Shown here: positions 28,287-37,418 of the stretch, piece by piece | How positions within the stretch are numbered: position 1 is the first letter of the stretch | Layout: each line of letters begins with the position of its first letter | NCBI GenBank assembly: GCA_965261065.1 | Contig: OZ253444.1 | Span: 8,742,001-8,806,000, forward strand | Reading direction: 5' to 3' | DNA length: 64,000 bases | Origin: JAKZVK01 sp965261065 | GTDB taxonomy: Bacteria > Acidobacteriota > Terriglobia > Bryobacterales > UBA6623 | The notes under the pieces: generated by a model | Told to the model about the DNA's origin: nothing | What the model saw: the letters and a program-made list of their open reading frames with translations, nothing else | Databases searched by the model: none | Position numbers and translations under genes: made by a program

Positions 28287-30206
28287 ATGAAACTGCTCCT
28301 CCGGCTTTCCTCTCTGGCTCTTGTCCCGTTGCTGCTCACGGCGCAGGATTTGGACAACTCGTCGCTCAGCGGTGACTACTACTTCGTTCACTTGTTGGCC
28401 GAGATCACACCGGCGGGGTCCGTCTCGGACGCGACCAACCTCGGTGGGACGATCACCTTCGACGGGACGGGCGCCTACACCTTCGCGGGCAGGCAAGGCT
28501 CGGGAGGGGATGCCGTGAGCGCCGCCGCCGGCGTTGGGACCTACGAAGTCATGTCAAACGCCTTCGCGACTCTGACGAACCCCATTGCCGATACGCTCGA
28601 GATCGATGCGCGCCTCGGTGTCGACTCCGAGGTCCTGATCGGCTCGTCGACAAGCGCGCTCGATGACTCCTACGACCTGTTCGTCGCCATCAAGGCGGGG
28701 GCTGCTAAGGACAATAGCCTGCTCACAGGCAGCTACACGGGCTCCACGCTGGGGTTCCCCGGGGGCGTCGGCGATGCCATTACCACCGCGCTGCTGTCGA
28801 TCGAAGCAGATGGTGCCGGTTCGTTCACCTCGATTAACGCCCGCGGCCACGCCGTCAACGCGATCGGGGACGTGAACTTCGAGGAAGACACGGTGGCGAC
28901 CTATGCTCTCGCCGCGGATGGCAGCGGTACCGCGACGCTCGGTCCGGAGCTTACGTTGTTCAACGGCGCGCACGACATTTTCGTCTCAGCCGACGGCAAC
29001 TATCTGATCGGCTTTGGCACCGAGGCCGGCGCGCGGGAAGTCTTCGTGGCCGTGCGTAACTTCAGTGACTCCGCCGCTGACGCGGATTGGGATGGTACGT
29101 ACTGGTTCGCGGAGGTGATTGCCGATCCCGCCTTTGGAAGCTACACCTCCGCGGTGGGAGGACTGTCGACCACCGGTGTGGGCGTAGCGACGATCGCCGA
29201 GCGACTCCTGGCCAATCTCACCACTTCCGATTTCAGCACGGTAAACGTCTACAGCATTGACGCCGACAGCCGAGGCCAACTCGGGGCCGTGCTTGAACTC
29301 GGTGGCCTCAACATGGCGATCGGTGCACCCGGGGGAACCGGCGCGGCCCTCGCAGCCGACAACGCCGCCAAAGGCGCCGCTCTGGTCCCCAGAGCCGTTG
29401 TTGGCGCACAGGTGAGCCCGCTGGGCGCGCCTGGCTTCTTTCACGGCATTTTCATTGGGATACGCGTACCAGCCTTCGCGGGCGGGGCGGTATTCCTCAA
29501 CCCCGGAGTGATCAATGGGGCCTCATTCGCACCGCCGACTTTCCCGATTGCCGCCGGTACCATCGTGTCTCTGTTCGGGAGTGGGATGGCGGCCGGCACG
29601 GTCCTGGCGGCAACGACCCCGCTGCCGACCACGCTGGGTGGCGTCGTCGTCACGATCAACGGCGTGCCGGCCCCGCTGTTTTTCGTCTCAGGGGTCCAGA
29701 TCAACCTGCAGGTGCCGTTCGCGACAGCAGGCACGCTGGCAACGATCGTCGTTGCAAACGGCGGCGTGCCGTCGAACACCGTGCTCGTTCCTCTGGCGGC
29801 CACAAGTCCGGGAGTGTTCTCGACTGCCCTAAACGGCCTTGGACCAGGCATCATCGTTCACTCGCTGACTTTCTTGCCCGTGACCGAGGCCGACCCAACC
29901 TCGCCGGGAGAGTTCGTCAGCATCCTGCTCACGGGCCTGGGTGCGCTACAGCCTCCTCTGGGCGACGGCGTAGCCGGCCCCGTAAACCCGCTGAGCCTGA
30001 CAACCGACCCAAACATTGCAGTTCTGTTCGGGTTCGAGGCGCTACAGGGTGTCATCACCTTCAGTGGCGCCGCGCCGGGCTTCGTCGGGCTCTACCAGAT
30101 CAACGTCATCGTGCCTCAACTGCAAACCGTCGGCGCGGCGGTGTCGGTGGCGATCCTCACCAGCAACGCCATTTCGGACTTCGTGACCGTTGCCGTGGCG
30201 TTCTAG
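28287..30206 (+). CDS. Secreted protein with TIGR03437-type C-terminal domain
   Basis: A 639-residue protein with signal peptide MKLLLRLSSLALVPLLLTAQ. Residues ~20-400 are a repetitive beta-rich region with several similar blocks (LSGDYYFVHLLAEI, LTGSYTGSTLG, WDGTYWFAEVIAD). From about residue 415 comes the domain described for Solibacter as TIGR03437 (NPGVINGASFAPP, IVSLFGSGMAAGT, INGVPAPLFFVSGVQINLQV), which occurs at the C-terminus of many secreted acidobacterial proteins. The start at 28287 has an AAAGGG site nine bases upstream. Function unknown; it is probably surface-exposed or secreted. Confidence 0.85.
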   Translation: MKLLLRLSSLALVPLLLTAQDLDNSSLSGDYYFVHLLAEITPAGSVSDATNLGGTITFDGTGAYTFAGRQGSGGDAVSAAAGVGTYEVMSNAFATLTNPIADTLEIDARLGVDSEVLIGSSTSALDDSYDLFVAIKAGAAKDNSLLTGSYTGSTLGFPGGVGDAITTALLSIEADGAGSFTSINARGHAVNAIGDVNFEEDTVATYALAADGSGTATLGPELTLFNGAHDIFVSADGNYLIGFGTEAGAREVFVAVRNFSDSAADADWDGTYWFAEVIADPAFGSYTSAVGGLSTTGVGVATIAERLLANLTTSDFSTVNVYSIDADSRGQLGAVLELGGLNMAIGAPGGTGAALAADNAAKGAALVPRAVVGAQVSPLGAPGFFHGIFIGIRVPAFAGGAVFLNPGVINGASFAPPTFPIAAGTIVSLFGSGMAAGTVLAATTPLPTTLGGVVVTINGVPAPLFFVSGVQINLQVPFATAGTLATIVVANGGVPSNTVLVPLAATSPGVFSTALNGLGPGIIVHSLTFLPVTEADPTSPGEFVSILLTGLGALQPPLGDGVAGPVNPLSLTTDPNIAVLFGFEALQGVITFSGAAPGFVGLYQINVIVPQLQTVGAAVSVAILTSNAISDFVTVAVAF

Positions 30207-30248
30207 GCAATCTGTTTCGCTAACACACTTGGCGGTTCAGCCTGCAAA

Positions 30249-30272
30249 GTAGCGGCACGGCATGCCGTGCCC
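30249..30272. repeat. Dispersed palindromic repeat (GGCACGGCATGCCGTGCC core)
   Basis: The core 30254-30271 is a perfect palindrome with GTAGC at its left edge, lying between the TIGR03437 gene and the group II intron. A GCGCGGGT...ACCCGCGC hairpin follows at about 30333-30355, immediately before the intron. Confidence 0.8.
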
Positions 30273-30913
30273 GCCGGCCACTCGCATCTCAGGCTGCTAG
30301 CTTGGCGCGAACATCGACCCTACACAACAGAGGCGCGGGTGTGAACCCGCGCGCCAGTGTGCCCAGCATGGGCTGTTTCTTGTGAGTTGCAAGGTACTCA
30401 CCGGGACCGATGGAGGTAACCGTAGGGAACCGCAGAGCGGAAGTCGTGGGGCGCAAGCCACGCGGCCAAGCTGAAGGAAGCGGGGAACAAACCTTCGACC
30501 GTAGGAACACGAATCGGCAGAGAGGCCGCGTACGGGCGGTAAGCTTGCTGGCCACAGTGAAGCCCAAAGTCCATCCAGACGTGCGAGGTAGAGCCGGACG
30601 GTATGAAGGGAAAGAAACAGCGCCTTACCTGGGGAGAACTCCTTGGTGAGAGCGAAGGAGAAGTCAGCAGAAGCCATAGTAGCGAAGAAGGCGGGTAATG
30701 CCGCTGGAGCCAAGGGCCGAAGGACCAAGGAGCGAAGCTAGAGCAGCGACTGACAGAAGCACCGACGAGGTTTCCCGGAGTCCCGGGCCGCAAGGTCCTT
30801 CCCCTCACGGGGGAACGAAACGGGGAGCAGGCCAAGGCAGAAGCGGTGGAGCCGCTGCGGGCCGAGGCTGGCCGAAGCCAGGGTGCGTGTCGCGAAACTC
30901 TCGACAGAAAGCA

Positions 30914-32164
30914 ATGCACGAAGATCTGATGGACGAGGTGGTTGCCGAGCAGAACCTGGCACGGGCGCGGGCGGCGGTCAAACGCAACCGCGGCGCGGCT
31001 GGGATCGATCGGATGACCGTCGACGAACTCGAAGTTCATTGGCGGCGCCGCGGTGCGAAGATGCGGGCGAAACTCGTGGCCGGGCGATGGACGCCGAGCC
31101 CGGTGAGGCGGGTGGACATCCCGAAGCCGAACGGGGGGACGCGTCGGCTCGGCATACCGACGGTGATGGATCGGGTGGTACAGCAAGCATTGCTGCAAGT
31201 GTTGCAACCGATTTTCGATCCGCGGTTCAGCGAGTCGAGCTACGGTTTTCGTCCGAGGCGCAGCGCGCACGACGCCGTACGAGCGGCGCAAGAATACGTC
31301 CGCGAGGGCAAGGACTGGGTGGTGGCTATCGATATCGCGCAGTTCTTCGACCACGTCAACCACGACATTCTGATGCAACGGATCGCGGAAGGGATTTGGG
31401 ACAAGAGAGTGCTGCGGTTGATCGGGCGGTATTTGCGAGCCGGGGTGATGGCGGCGGGGGTGGTGGTACGCAGCGAGAAAGGGACGCCGCAAGGTGGACC
31501 GTTGTCGCCGCTGTTGGCAAACCTCTACCTGGATGCGCTGGATCGGGAACTGGAGAACCGCGGGCTGAGCTTTTGCCGCTATGCCGACGACTGCAACGTC
31601 TATGTGAGCAGCGAGGCGGCGGCGAAGCGGGTGCTGGCGGGGATCGGGGACTGGATCGAGAGGCATCTGCGTTTGCGAGTGAACCGTGCCAAGAGCGGGA
31701 CAGGGAGGCCATGGGAGCGAAAGTTTCTGGGGTTTCGAATCAACCACCGCGGGCAGCGAGAAGTGGCGCCGCAGAGTGTGGAACGATTCAAACAGAAGGT
31801 GCGAGAGATTTGGCGCAGTTGTCGCAGTGTCACGAGTCGGGCGTTACGCAACGAGTGGCGGCGATACGTGGTGGGCTGGTGGGGATAGTACCGGCTGGCC
31901 CAGGAGCGCCGGAATGTCTTTCGGCTGGAAGGCTGGATACGGCGACACAGGCGGAAGTGCTTTTGGTTGCGCTGGCATAGTGTGAAGGGCCGCCGGCGGA
32001 GGTTACGCCGGCTGGGAGTGGGCGAGCGGCTGCTCGCGTTGGTGCCAACGCGTCGCGGGGCATGGTTCATGTCGAGCAACGAGTTGTTGCACACGGGGCT
32101 GTCGAACGCCATTCTAAAGCGCTACGGGTTTGTGGTGCCATCGAATCTTGCGGCGTGCGGGTAA
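30914..32164 (+). CDS. Group II intron reverse transcriptase/maturase with in-frame TAG
   Basis: From ATG 30914 the frame encodes the RT fingers and palm, with SSYGFRPRRSAHDAV, KGTPQGGPLSPLLANLYLD and the catalytic YADD at residues 223-226. The maturase X segment WERKFLGFRINHRGQREVAP follows. TAG at 31886-31888 stops the 324-residue product at RYVVGWWG. The same frame continues without interruption to 32164 with YRLAQERRNVFRLEGWIRRH and KCFWLRWH, plainly the rest of the maturase domain, where a Tyr codon would normally stand. Total frame 416 positions, the family size. Copy B has the same amber at the same position. Either readthrough occurs or both copies descend from a stopped ancestor. Confidence 0.85.
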
Positions 32165-32178
32165 AGTCGCTGGGTCCA

Positions 32179-32212
32179 ACCGCCGGATACGGAAAACCGT
32201 ATGTCCGGTGGT
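32179..32212 (+). ncRNA. Group II intron domain V (copy A)
   Basis: A 34-base helix ACCGCCGGATACGG-AAAA-CCGTATGTCCGGTGGT-like fold: lower stem, two-base bulge and a four-base loop as in catalytic domain V. Domain VI (GTGCCGGGGCGCAATCCCCG) follows at about 32221-32240. Confidence 0.75.
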
Positions 32213-32293
32213 GTGGGAGGGTGCCGGGGCGCAATCCCCGTCACCCGACCCGATCGCCCTTCGGACCGAGCAGCCTCTGGTTGGGTAGGCCTT

Positions 32294-32319
32294 GTAGGGG
32301 CGGGCCCCTGCGCCCGCCC
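32294..32319. repeat. Dispersed repeat of the GTAGGGGCGGGC type
   Basis: GTAGGGGCGGGCCCCTGCGC followed by CCGCCC forms an imperfect palindrome sharing the GTAGGGGC edge with the other family members. It lies 40 bases past the intron. Confidence 0.7.
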
Positions 32320-32434
32320 GTCAGCACCAACAGGCACGCCGGCCCTCACACTCGAACCTGCAGCCCAGTAGTATCCTGGTTCACAAGCCGCCTTCTTCAA
32401 ATGCAGCTAGGCAGCCAACGCGGAGTCCCCGGCT

Positions 32435-34393
32435 TTGACCACTACACACCATCTCTGGACTCCAACCTCCGGCCAGGTTGAGCAATCGAACCTGACCGCC
32501 TTCATGCGGTCCGCCGAGAAGGAGTGGGGCTTACCTCCCTTCCCTGACTTTCAAGCCCTCTACCAATGGTCGATCACCCAGCCGGACCGTTTCTGGCGGT
32601 CGGTGTGGCGCTTCTGTGACGTGGTCGCCGAGTACGAAGGCGACGAAACCGTTCGCGGCTTCGATCGCATGCCGGGGGCTGAGTGGTTCCCCGAGGCCCG
32701 GCTCAACTTCACCCGCAACCTCCTCCGTTATCGCGACGACCAGGAGGCCCTGGTTTTTTGGAACGAGTCGGGCGCTCAGCGTAGGCTGACCTACGCCGAA
32801 CTCTACGACGAAGTCGGACGTGTCGCGGCGGGCTTGCGCCGGGCGGGCGTCAGCACAGGCGATCGCGTCGCGGGCTTTATGCCGAACATGCCCGAAACCG
32901 TGGTGGCCCTGCTGGCCGCGGCGAGCCTTGGGGCGATCTGGTCATCCTGTTCCCCGGACTTCGGCCTCGATGGCGTTCTCGACCGCTTTGGACAGATCGA
33001 ACCCAAGATCTTGTTTGCCGCCGATGGCTACCTCTTCAAGGGCCGTACCTTCGACTGTTTGGAGCGCACGGCCGAGATTGCCCGGCGTGTCCCGTCGATC
33101 GAAACCGTCGTCGTCGTACCCTACACAAGCGAGCACCCGGAGATGTCCTCGATACGCTCGGCTCAGAGTTACCGGGACTTCCAATCCGAGCCTGCCAACG
33201 ATATCGAGTTCCGGTCGCTTCCGTTCGACCATCCGGTCTACATCCTCTACTCCTCCGGCACCACCGGTCCGCCGAAGTGCATCGTGCACAAGGCGGGAGG
33301 GGTCTTGCTGCAACACCTCAAGGAGCTTGTGCTCCACAACGACCTCTGCCGTGACGACCGCATCTTCTACTTCACGACTTGCGGTTGGATGATGTGGAAC
33401 TGGCTGATCAGCAGCTTGGCTGTCGGGGCGACGGTCATGCTTTACGACGGCTCACCGTTCGACCCCACGCCCAACCGCCTGTTCGACATGGCCGCCGATG
33501 AGCGCATCACGGTGTTCGGTACCAGCGCCAAGTATCTCGCCGCGGCGGAGAAGGCCGGTGTCGAGCCGGCAAAGACGCACGCCCTGGGCGCGCTGAAGGC
33601 CATCCTCTCGACCGGGTCGCCGCTGGCGGCGGAGGGGTTTGATTACGTCTACGGCAGCGTCAAGCAGGACGTGCGGCTCTCGTCGATCGCCGGCGGCACC
33701 GACCTGGTCTCCTGCTTCGCGCTGGGCAATCCGATCGGCCCTGTCTATCGCGGCGAGATCCAGACGCCGGGCCTGGGGATGAAGGTTGAGGTGTACGGCG
33801 AAGACGGCCGCTCGCTGCCGAGCGGAAAGGGTGAGCTGGTGTGCACCGCACCGTTCCCGCCGATGCCGGTCGGCTTCTGGAACGACCCCGGCGACGCCAA
33901 GTACCGAGCCGCTTACTTCGAAACCTTTCCCGGGGTCTGGCATCACGGCGACTACTGCGAGCTGACCGAGCACGGCGGGATGATCATTTGGGGGCGGTCG
34001 GATGCCGTGCTCAATCCGGGGGGCGTACGCATCGGCACGGCGGAGATCTACCGTCCTGTCGAGCATCTACCGGACGTACTTGAGGCGGTCGTGGTGGGCC
34101 AGAGTTGGGACAACGACGTGCGGGTATTGCTGTTCGTCAAGTTGCGGGAGGGGCTGACCCTCGATGAGACTCTGGCGGCCCACATTCGGCAACAGATCCG
34201 CACCCACGCCAGCCCCCGCCACGTGCCCGCCAAGATCCTGCAGGTGGCCGACATCCCACGCACTCTCAACGGCAAGATCGCGGAGTTGGCCGTGCGGAAC
34301 GTAATCGACAACCGGCCCGTCAAGAACCGCGACGCGCTGGCCAACCCCGAGGCGTTGGAACTGTTTCAGGACTTGGCGGAACTGAGGACGTGA
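32435..34393 (+). CDS. Acetoacetate-CoA ligase (acetoacetyl-CoA synthetase)
   Basis: A 652-residue cytoplasmic adenylate-forming enzyme that activates acetoacetate with ATP and CoA. The start appears to be TTG. The ATP-binding loop YSSGTTGPPKCIVH lies near residue 272. Distinctive acetoacetyl-CoA synthetase features are the N-terminal LNFTRNLL region, AAASLGAIWSSCSPDFG, the TTCGWMMWNWL segment, GRSDAVLNPGGVRIGTAEIY, and a late lysine in PRTLNGKIAE that is the family's acetylation/catalytic Lys. It probably feeds ketone-body or branched-chain degradation products into acetyl-CoA metabolism; its neighbours do not narrow this. Confidence 0.88.
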   Translation: MTTTHHLWTPTSGQVEQSNLTAFMRSAEKEWGLPPFPDFQALYQWSITQPDRFWRSVWRFCDVVAEYEGDETVRGFDRMPGAEWFPEARLNFTRNLLRYRDDQEALVFWNESGAQRRLTYAELYDEVGRVAAGLRRAGVSTGDRVAGFMPNMPETVVALLAAASLGAIWSSCSPDFGLDGVLDRFGQIEPKILFAADGYLFKGRTFDCLERTAEIARRVPSIETVVVVPYTSEHPEMSSIRSAQSYRDFQSEPANDIEFRSLPFDHPVYILYSSGTTGPPKCIVHKAGGVLLQHLKELVLHNDLCRDDRIFYFTTCGWMMWNWLISSLAVGATVMLYDGSPFDPTPNRLFDMAADERITVFGTSAKYLAAAEKAGVEPAKTHALGALKAILSTGSPLAAEGFDYVYGSVKQDVRLSSIAGGTDLVSCFALGNPIGPVYRGEIQTPGLGMKVEVYGEDGRSLPSGKGELVCTAPFPPMPVGFWNDPGDAKYRAAYFETFPGVWHHGDYCELTEHGGMIIWGRSDAVLNPGGVRIGTAEIYRPVEHLPDVLEAVVVGQSWDNDVRVLLFVKLREGLTLDETLAAHIRQQIRTHASPRHVPAKILQVADIPRTLNGKIAELAVRNVIDNRPVKNRDALANPEALELFQDLAELRT

Positions 34394-34404
34394 TCGAGGG
34401 GCGC

Positions 34405-34929
34405 TCAACCGAGCATCTTGGCGACCGCCGCCTCGATAATGCCGCCGACGCCCGTGCCGTTCGTGTTGGCTGGCCCGTTCTTGTTGGCCGGCGCACCACT
34501 CTCTCGCAACTCGGGAGTGAACACCGACAACGTCTTGGCGACATCCTCGATATCGGCGCCCTCTTCGATCATGACTTCGTGCTCGACCCAGTTACAGAGG
34601 GGGATGTTGCGGAAGTAGAGCCGCTCTTGAACCACCAGACACTTGCGGTTGGCGAATAGCATCTTCTGCTGGCGCAGAAAACGCCGCTGTTCGGTTCGCA
34701 GCTCAGCCAGGAACTCGTCGAGCGACTGCTTGCGCACGGCCTCCGCCCGCAATCGGTCGAGTTCTTCGAAGGTTTGCTGTTGCGATTCGAGGGCTACGCG
34801 CGCTTCCGACAGCGCCTGCCGCTCGCGGGCGAGTTGCACTTCCAGCCGCCGCTGCCAGATCCACACCGCCAGCAGTGCCGAGCCGACCGAGACCAGAATT
34901 GGTAGTAGTACCCAGAAGATCGCTGTCAT
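34405..34929 (-). CDS. Hypothetical membrane-anchored coiled-coil protein
   Basis: A 174-residue protein. The N-terminal span (FWVLLPILVSVGSALLAVWI) is followed by a charged region, residues ~28-95, with a strong heptad-like pattern (ERQALSEARVALESQQQTFE). The C-terminal third has an Ala/Asn/Gly linker. I do not recognise a family. It converges tail to tail with the acetoacetyl-CoA synthetase gene 11 bases away. Confidence 0.6.
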   Translation of the reverse strand: MTAIFWVLLPILVSVGSALLAVWIWQRRLEVQLARERQALSEARVALESQQQTFEELDRLRAEAVRKQSLDEFLAELRTEQRRFLRQQKMLFANRKCLVVQERLYFRNIPLCNWVEHEVMIEEGADIEDVAKTLSVFTPELRESGAPANKNGPANTNGTGVGGIIEAAVAKMLG

Positions 34930-35141
34930 AAGCTGTGAGCGGGAACACTGTGATTATACACCCCGACCTGGCCAATCTAACGAACTAGCACGTAGCTACG
35001 AGGTCGCTACGTAGAGAAACAGGAGGGACTTAGGGAGTAACCCCTACTCTCCGCGCACCCGGCCGGCCGGGTTTGAAGCCGCGTGCGAAGCTGAGATCAG
35101 AGATGTGCGGAACTGAAGACCCTCGCTACCCGGCCCGCCAC

Positions 35142-36428
35142 CTAAACGACAGGCTCAGTCCAATTCTCGATGACGCCCCTGAGATGCGTCATGAACTGAT
35201 CCGCTAAGGCCCCGTCGAGCAGCCGGTGGTCAAACGTCAGCGTGGCGTAGCAGATGGACCGGATCGCGATCGCGTCGTTCACGACCACCGGAGCTTTGTG
35301 AATCGCTCCCAGCCCGAGGATTGCCGAGTTCGGTTGGTTGATCGCGGGCGTCGCGAGCAGGCTGCCGAAACTGCCGTAGTTGGAGATGGAAAACGTGGAC
35401 TGCGTCACCTCATCGGGCTTGAGCTGCTTGGTGCGTGACCGCGACGCCAGGTCATTCACGGCGCGCTGGAGCCCCAAGATGCTCTTCTCATCAACGGCGC
35501 GGATCACCGGCACGATCAAACCGCCATCGATCGCGACCGCCACGGCGATGTTGACCTCACGGTGGTAGACGACCTGATCGGCGTCGAGGGACGCGTTGAC
35601 CGCCGGGAATTCCTTGAGCGCCGCGGCCGCCGCCCGCAAGAAGAACGGCATGAAGGTCAACTTGACGGCGTTGTGCTCGTAGAACTTCTGCTTCTGCTCG
35701 TCGCGCAGCTTGGCCACCGCCGTGCAGTCGATCTGGTGGACCGTCGAGACGTGAGGCGCCAGCCCCATGGTGAGCGACATGTGCTCGGCGATCTTTCGCC
35801 GCATCGTCGAAAGCGGTTCAACGGTGTGCTCGCCGAAGCGGGCCTCGGGCGCCGGCCGGAACGTGCCGATCGCTTTGCCCAGGGCCACTCCGGAAGCAGC
35901 CGCGGCGGCGGGGGCCGCCCCGCGCGTCTTGAGATAGGCTTCGATGTCTTTCTTCGAGATCCGTCCGCCCTGGCCGGTGCCCGGCACCTGCGTGAGATCG
36001 ATGCCGTTCTCTTTGGCAAGACGCCGCACCAGAGGCGATGAGCGGACCCGGCCGTCCCCGTTCGCCCCTGCTTTGGTTGTGGCCGTGGCCGCAGCGTCGG
36101 CTGCCGGGGCAGTCTCTTTCGCCGGCGGCGGTTCAGATTCGGCCGGCGCGGACTCAGCTTTCGCGGGCGACGCTGCCTCCTCGCCTCCTCCCACACCGTC
36201 TCCGATACGGGCCACCAGCGTGTTGATCTCGACCGTCTGGCCTTCTTCGACGAAGATCTTCTGCAGCACGCCCGCCACCGGAGAAGGCACCTCCGTGTCG
36301 ACCTTGTCGGTCGAGATCTCGAACAAAGGTTCGTCGCGCTCGACCTTCTCGCCGACTTGCTTCATCCATTTGGTGATCGTGCCTTCGACGATGCTCTCGC
36401 CCATCTGGGGCATGACGACGTCACTCAT
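35142..36428 (-). CDS. 2-oxo acid dehydrogenase complex E2 (dihydrolipoamide acyltransferase)
   Basis: A 428-residue E2 with the standard domain order. An N-terminal lipoyl domain (residues 1-75, lipoylated Lys in ISTDKVDTE near 43) is followed by an Ala/Pro/Glu-rich linker, an E3/E1-binding domain (SPLVRRLAKENGIDLTQVPG near 133) and a catalytic domain ending with the active site FDHRLLDGA (His 401). Family similarity does not distinguish pyruvate, 2-oxoglutarate and branched-chain enzymes. The adjacent lipB and lpd genes supply lipoylation and E3, but no E1 gene is present in the window. Confidence 0.9.
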   Translation of the reverse strand: MSDVVMPQMGESIVEGTITKWMKQVGEKVERDEPLFEISTDKVDTEVPSPVAGVLQKIFVEEGQTVEINTLVARIGDGVGGGEEAASPAKAESAPAESEPPPAKETAPAADAAATATTKAGANGDGRVRSSPLVRRLAKENGIDLTQVPGTGQGGRISKKDIEAYLKTRGAAPAAAAASGVALGKAIGTFRPAPEARFGEHTVEPLSTMRRKIAEHMSLTMGLAPHVSTVHQIDCTAVAKLRDEQKQKFYEHNAVKLTFMPFFLRAAAAALKEFPAVNASLDADQVVYHREVNIAVAVAIDGGLIVPVIRAVDEKSILGLQRAVNDLASRSRTKQLKPDEVTQSTFSISNYGSFGSLLATPAINQPNSAILGLGAIHKAPVVVNDAIAIRSICYATLTFDHRLLDGALADQFMTHLRGVIENWTEPVV

Positions 36429-36510
36429 GTTGTCCTCACAGTCCGATTGGTCAGAGGTCCATTAGCTAGCTGGCGAAGTCTTCGACCTCAAACCGACGAG
36501 CGCGCGGAGA

Positions 36511-36597
36511 AACCGAGCCCCGAACGCCAGTGACGGGTGCAACGACTCCGTGCCGCCAGGTGCGGATTGACCCCTCACTCGCGTTCGGGGCTCGGTT
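36511..36597. repeat. Long inverted repeat between lipB and the E2 gene
   Basis: Arms AACCGAGCCCCGAACGC (36511-36527) and GCGTTCGGGGCTCGGTT (36581-36597) are perfect complements of 17 bases. The similarity extends inwards with one mismatch (AGTGA/TCACT). Loop about 53 bases. It may be a terminator or attenuator between the two genes. Confidence 0.65.
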
Positions 36598-36667
36598 GTT
36601 TCCGCTGCACGCTCGTTGAAAACTTGACACCCTTGTTCCGTTGTTGCGTTCTTCAGACGTCTAGGGG

Positions 36668-37414
36668 TCAGCTAACCACCGGCTCCATCGTTCGACCAAA
36701 CACTCGCCCGAAACTCCGTACTAGCGCCGACATCACGACATCACGCTCGGGCGCGCGGCCCAGCAAGCGCTCCATCGACGTGACCGGCTTGTGCAACCCG
36801 CAGGGCACGATGTAGCCGAAGTAGCGCATGTCGGGCGAGACATTCAAAGCGAATCCGTGCGAAGTGACCCAGCGGCTGATGTGCACGCCGATCGCACCCA
36901 GTTTTGCTTCGCCGGCCCACGCGCCTGTCGCGCCCTCGACCCTCCCGGCTCCGACGCCGAACTCCGCCACGGCATCGATCATGACCTGCTCCAGAGCGCG
37001 CACGTAGGCCCCGACGTCGCGCTTCCATTCGCGCAGATCCAAGATCGGATAGGCGACGATCTGCCCCGGCCCGTGGTAGGTCACATCGCCGCCACGGTTC
37101 GTCTCGTGCAATTCGATACCGAGGCGCTCGAGGCTTTCCCGCGGTAGCAATAGGTTCTGCTGTTGCGCGTTGCGGCCCAGCGTGATCACGTGGGGGTGCT
37201 CGACAAAGAGCAGCCGGTCGCTGATTCGACCCTCCTTGCGCTGAGCGGCGACATCGCGTTGCAGATCCCACGCCGCTGCGAAGGACATCCGCCCGAGGTC
37301 TTCATAGCAGCAGCCGGGCGCGTCCCGGCCCGGAGCAATCCCAGCCGCGCCATTCCCAACCAGGCCAACCGCTTCGAGGCCGGCTTCTGAGTCCGTTACA
37401 GTGGAGACACCCAT
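36668..37414 (-). CDS. lipB: Octanoyl-ACP:protein N-octanoyltransferase
   Basis: A 248-residue enzyme that transfers octanoate from acyl carrier protein to lipoyl domains, such as the one in the E2 encoded downstream. Landmarks are FVEHPHVITLGRNA, ETNRGGDVTYHGPGQIVAYP, KLGAIGVHISRWVTSHGFAL (catalytic Lys) and YIVPCGL (catalytic Cys). The first ~35 residues form a variable extension. It begins four bases after the lpd stop, so lpd, lipB and probably E2 form an operon. Confidence 0.93.
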   Translation of the reverse strand: MGVSTVTDSEAGLEAVGLVGNGAAGIAPGRDAPGCCYEDLGRMSFAAAWDLQRDVAAQRKEGRISDRLLFVEHPHVITLGRNAQQQNLLLPRESLERLGIELHETNRGGDVTYHGPGQIVAYPILDLREWKRDVGAYVRALEQVMIDAVAEFGVGAGRVEGATGAWAGEAKLGAIGVHISRWVTSHGFALNVSPDMRYFGYIVPCGLHKPVTSMERLLGRAPERDVVMSALVRSFGRVFGRTMEPVVS

Positions 37415-37418
37415 CGTC

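Larger units (their letters stand above)
30357..32254 (+). mobile_element. Group II intron, copy A
   Basis: The intron starts GTGTGCCCAGCATGGGC, a recognisable group II 5' end. About 550 bases of structured RNA sequence precede the reverse transcriptase gene, and domains V (32179-32212) and VI follow it. The 3' limit is set by where similarity with copy B (minus strand, ending near 51987) stops; it is accurate to about 10 bases. Insertion next to a GC-rich hairpin is the habit of group IIC introns, but I do not assign the class firmly. The interior contains an amber codon in the reverse transcriptase gene. Confidence 0.85.

Noticed and set aside
30398..31747. A 449-codon open frame on the minus strand within intron A
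   Set aside because: Antisense to the intron reverse transcriptase and leader; arginine/proline-rich shadow frame.
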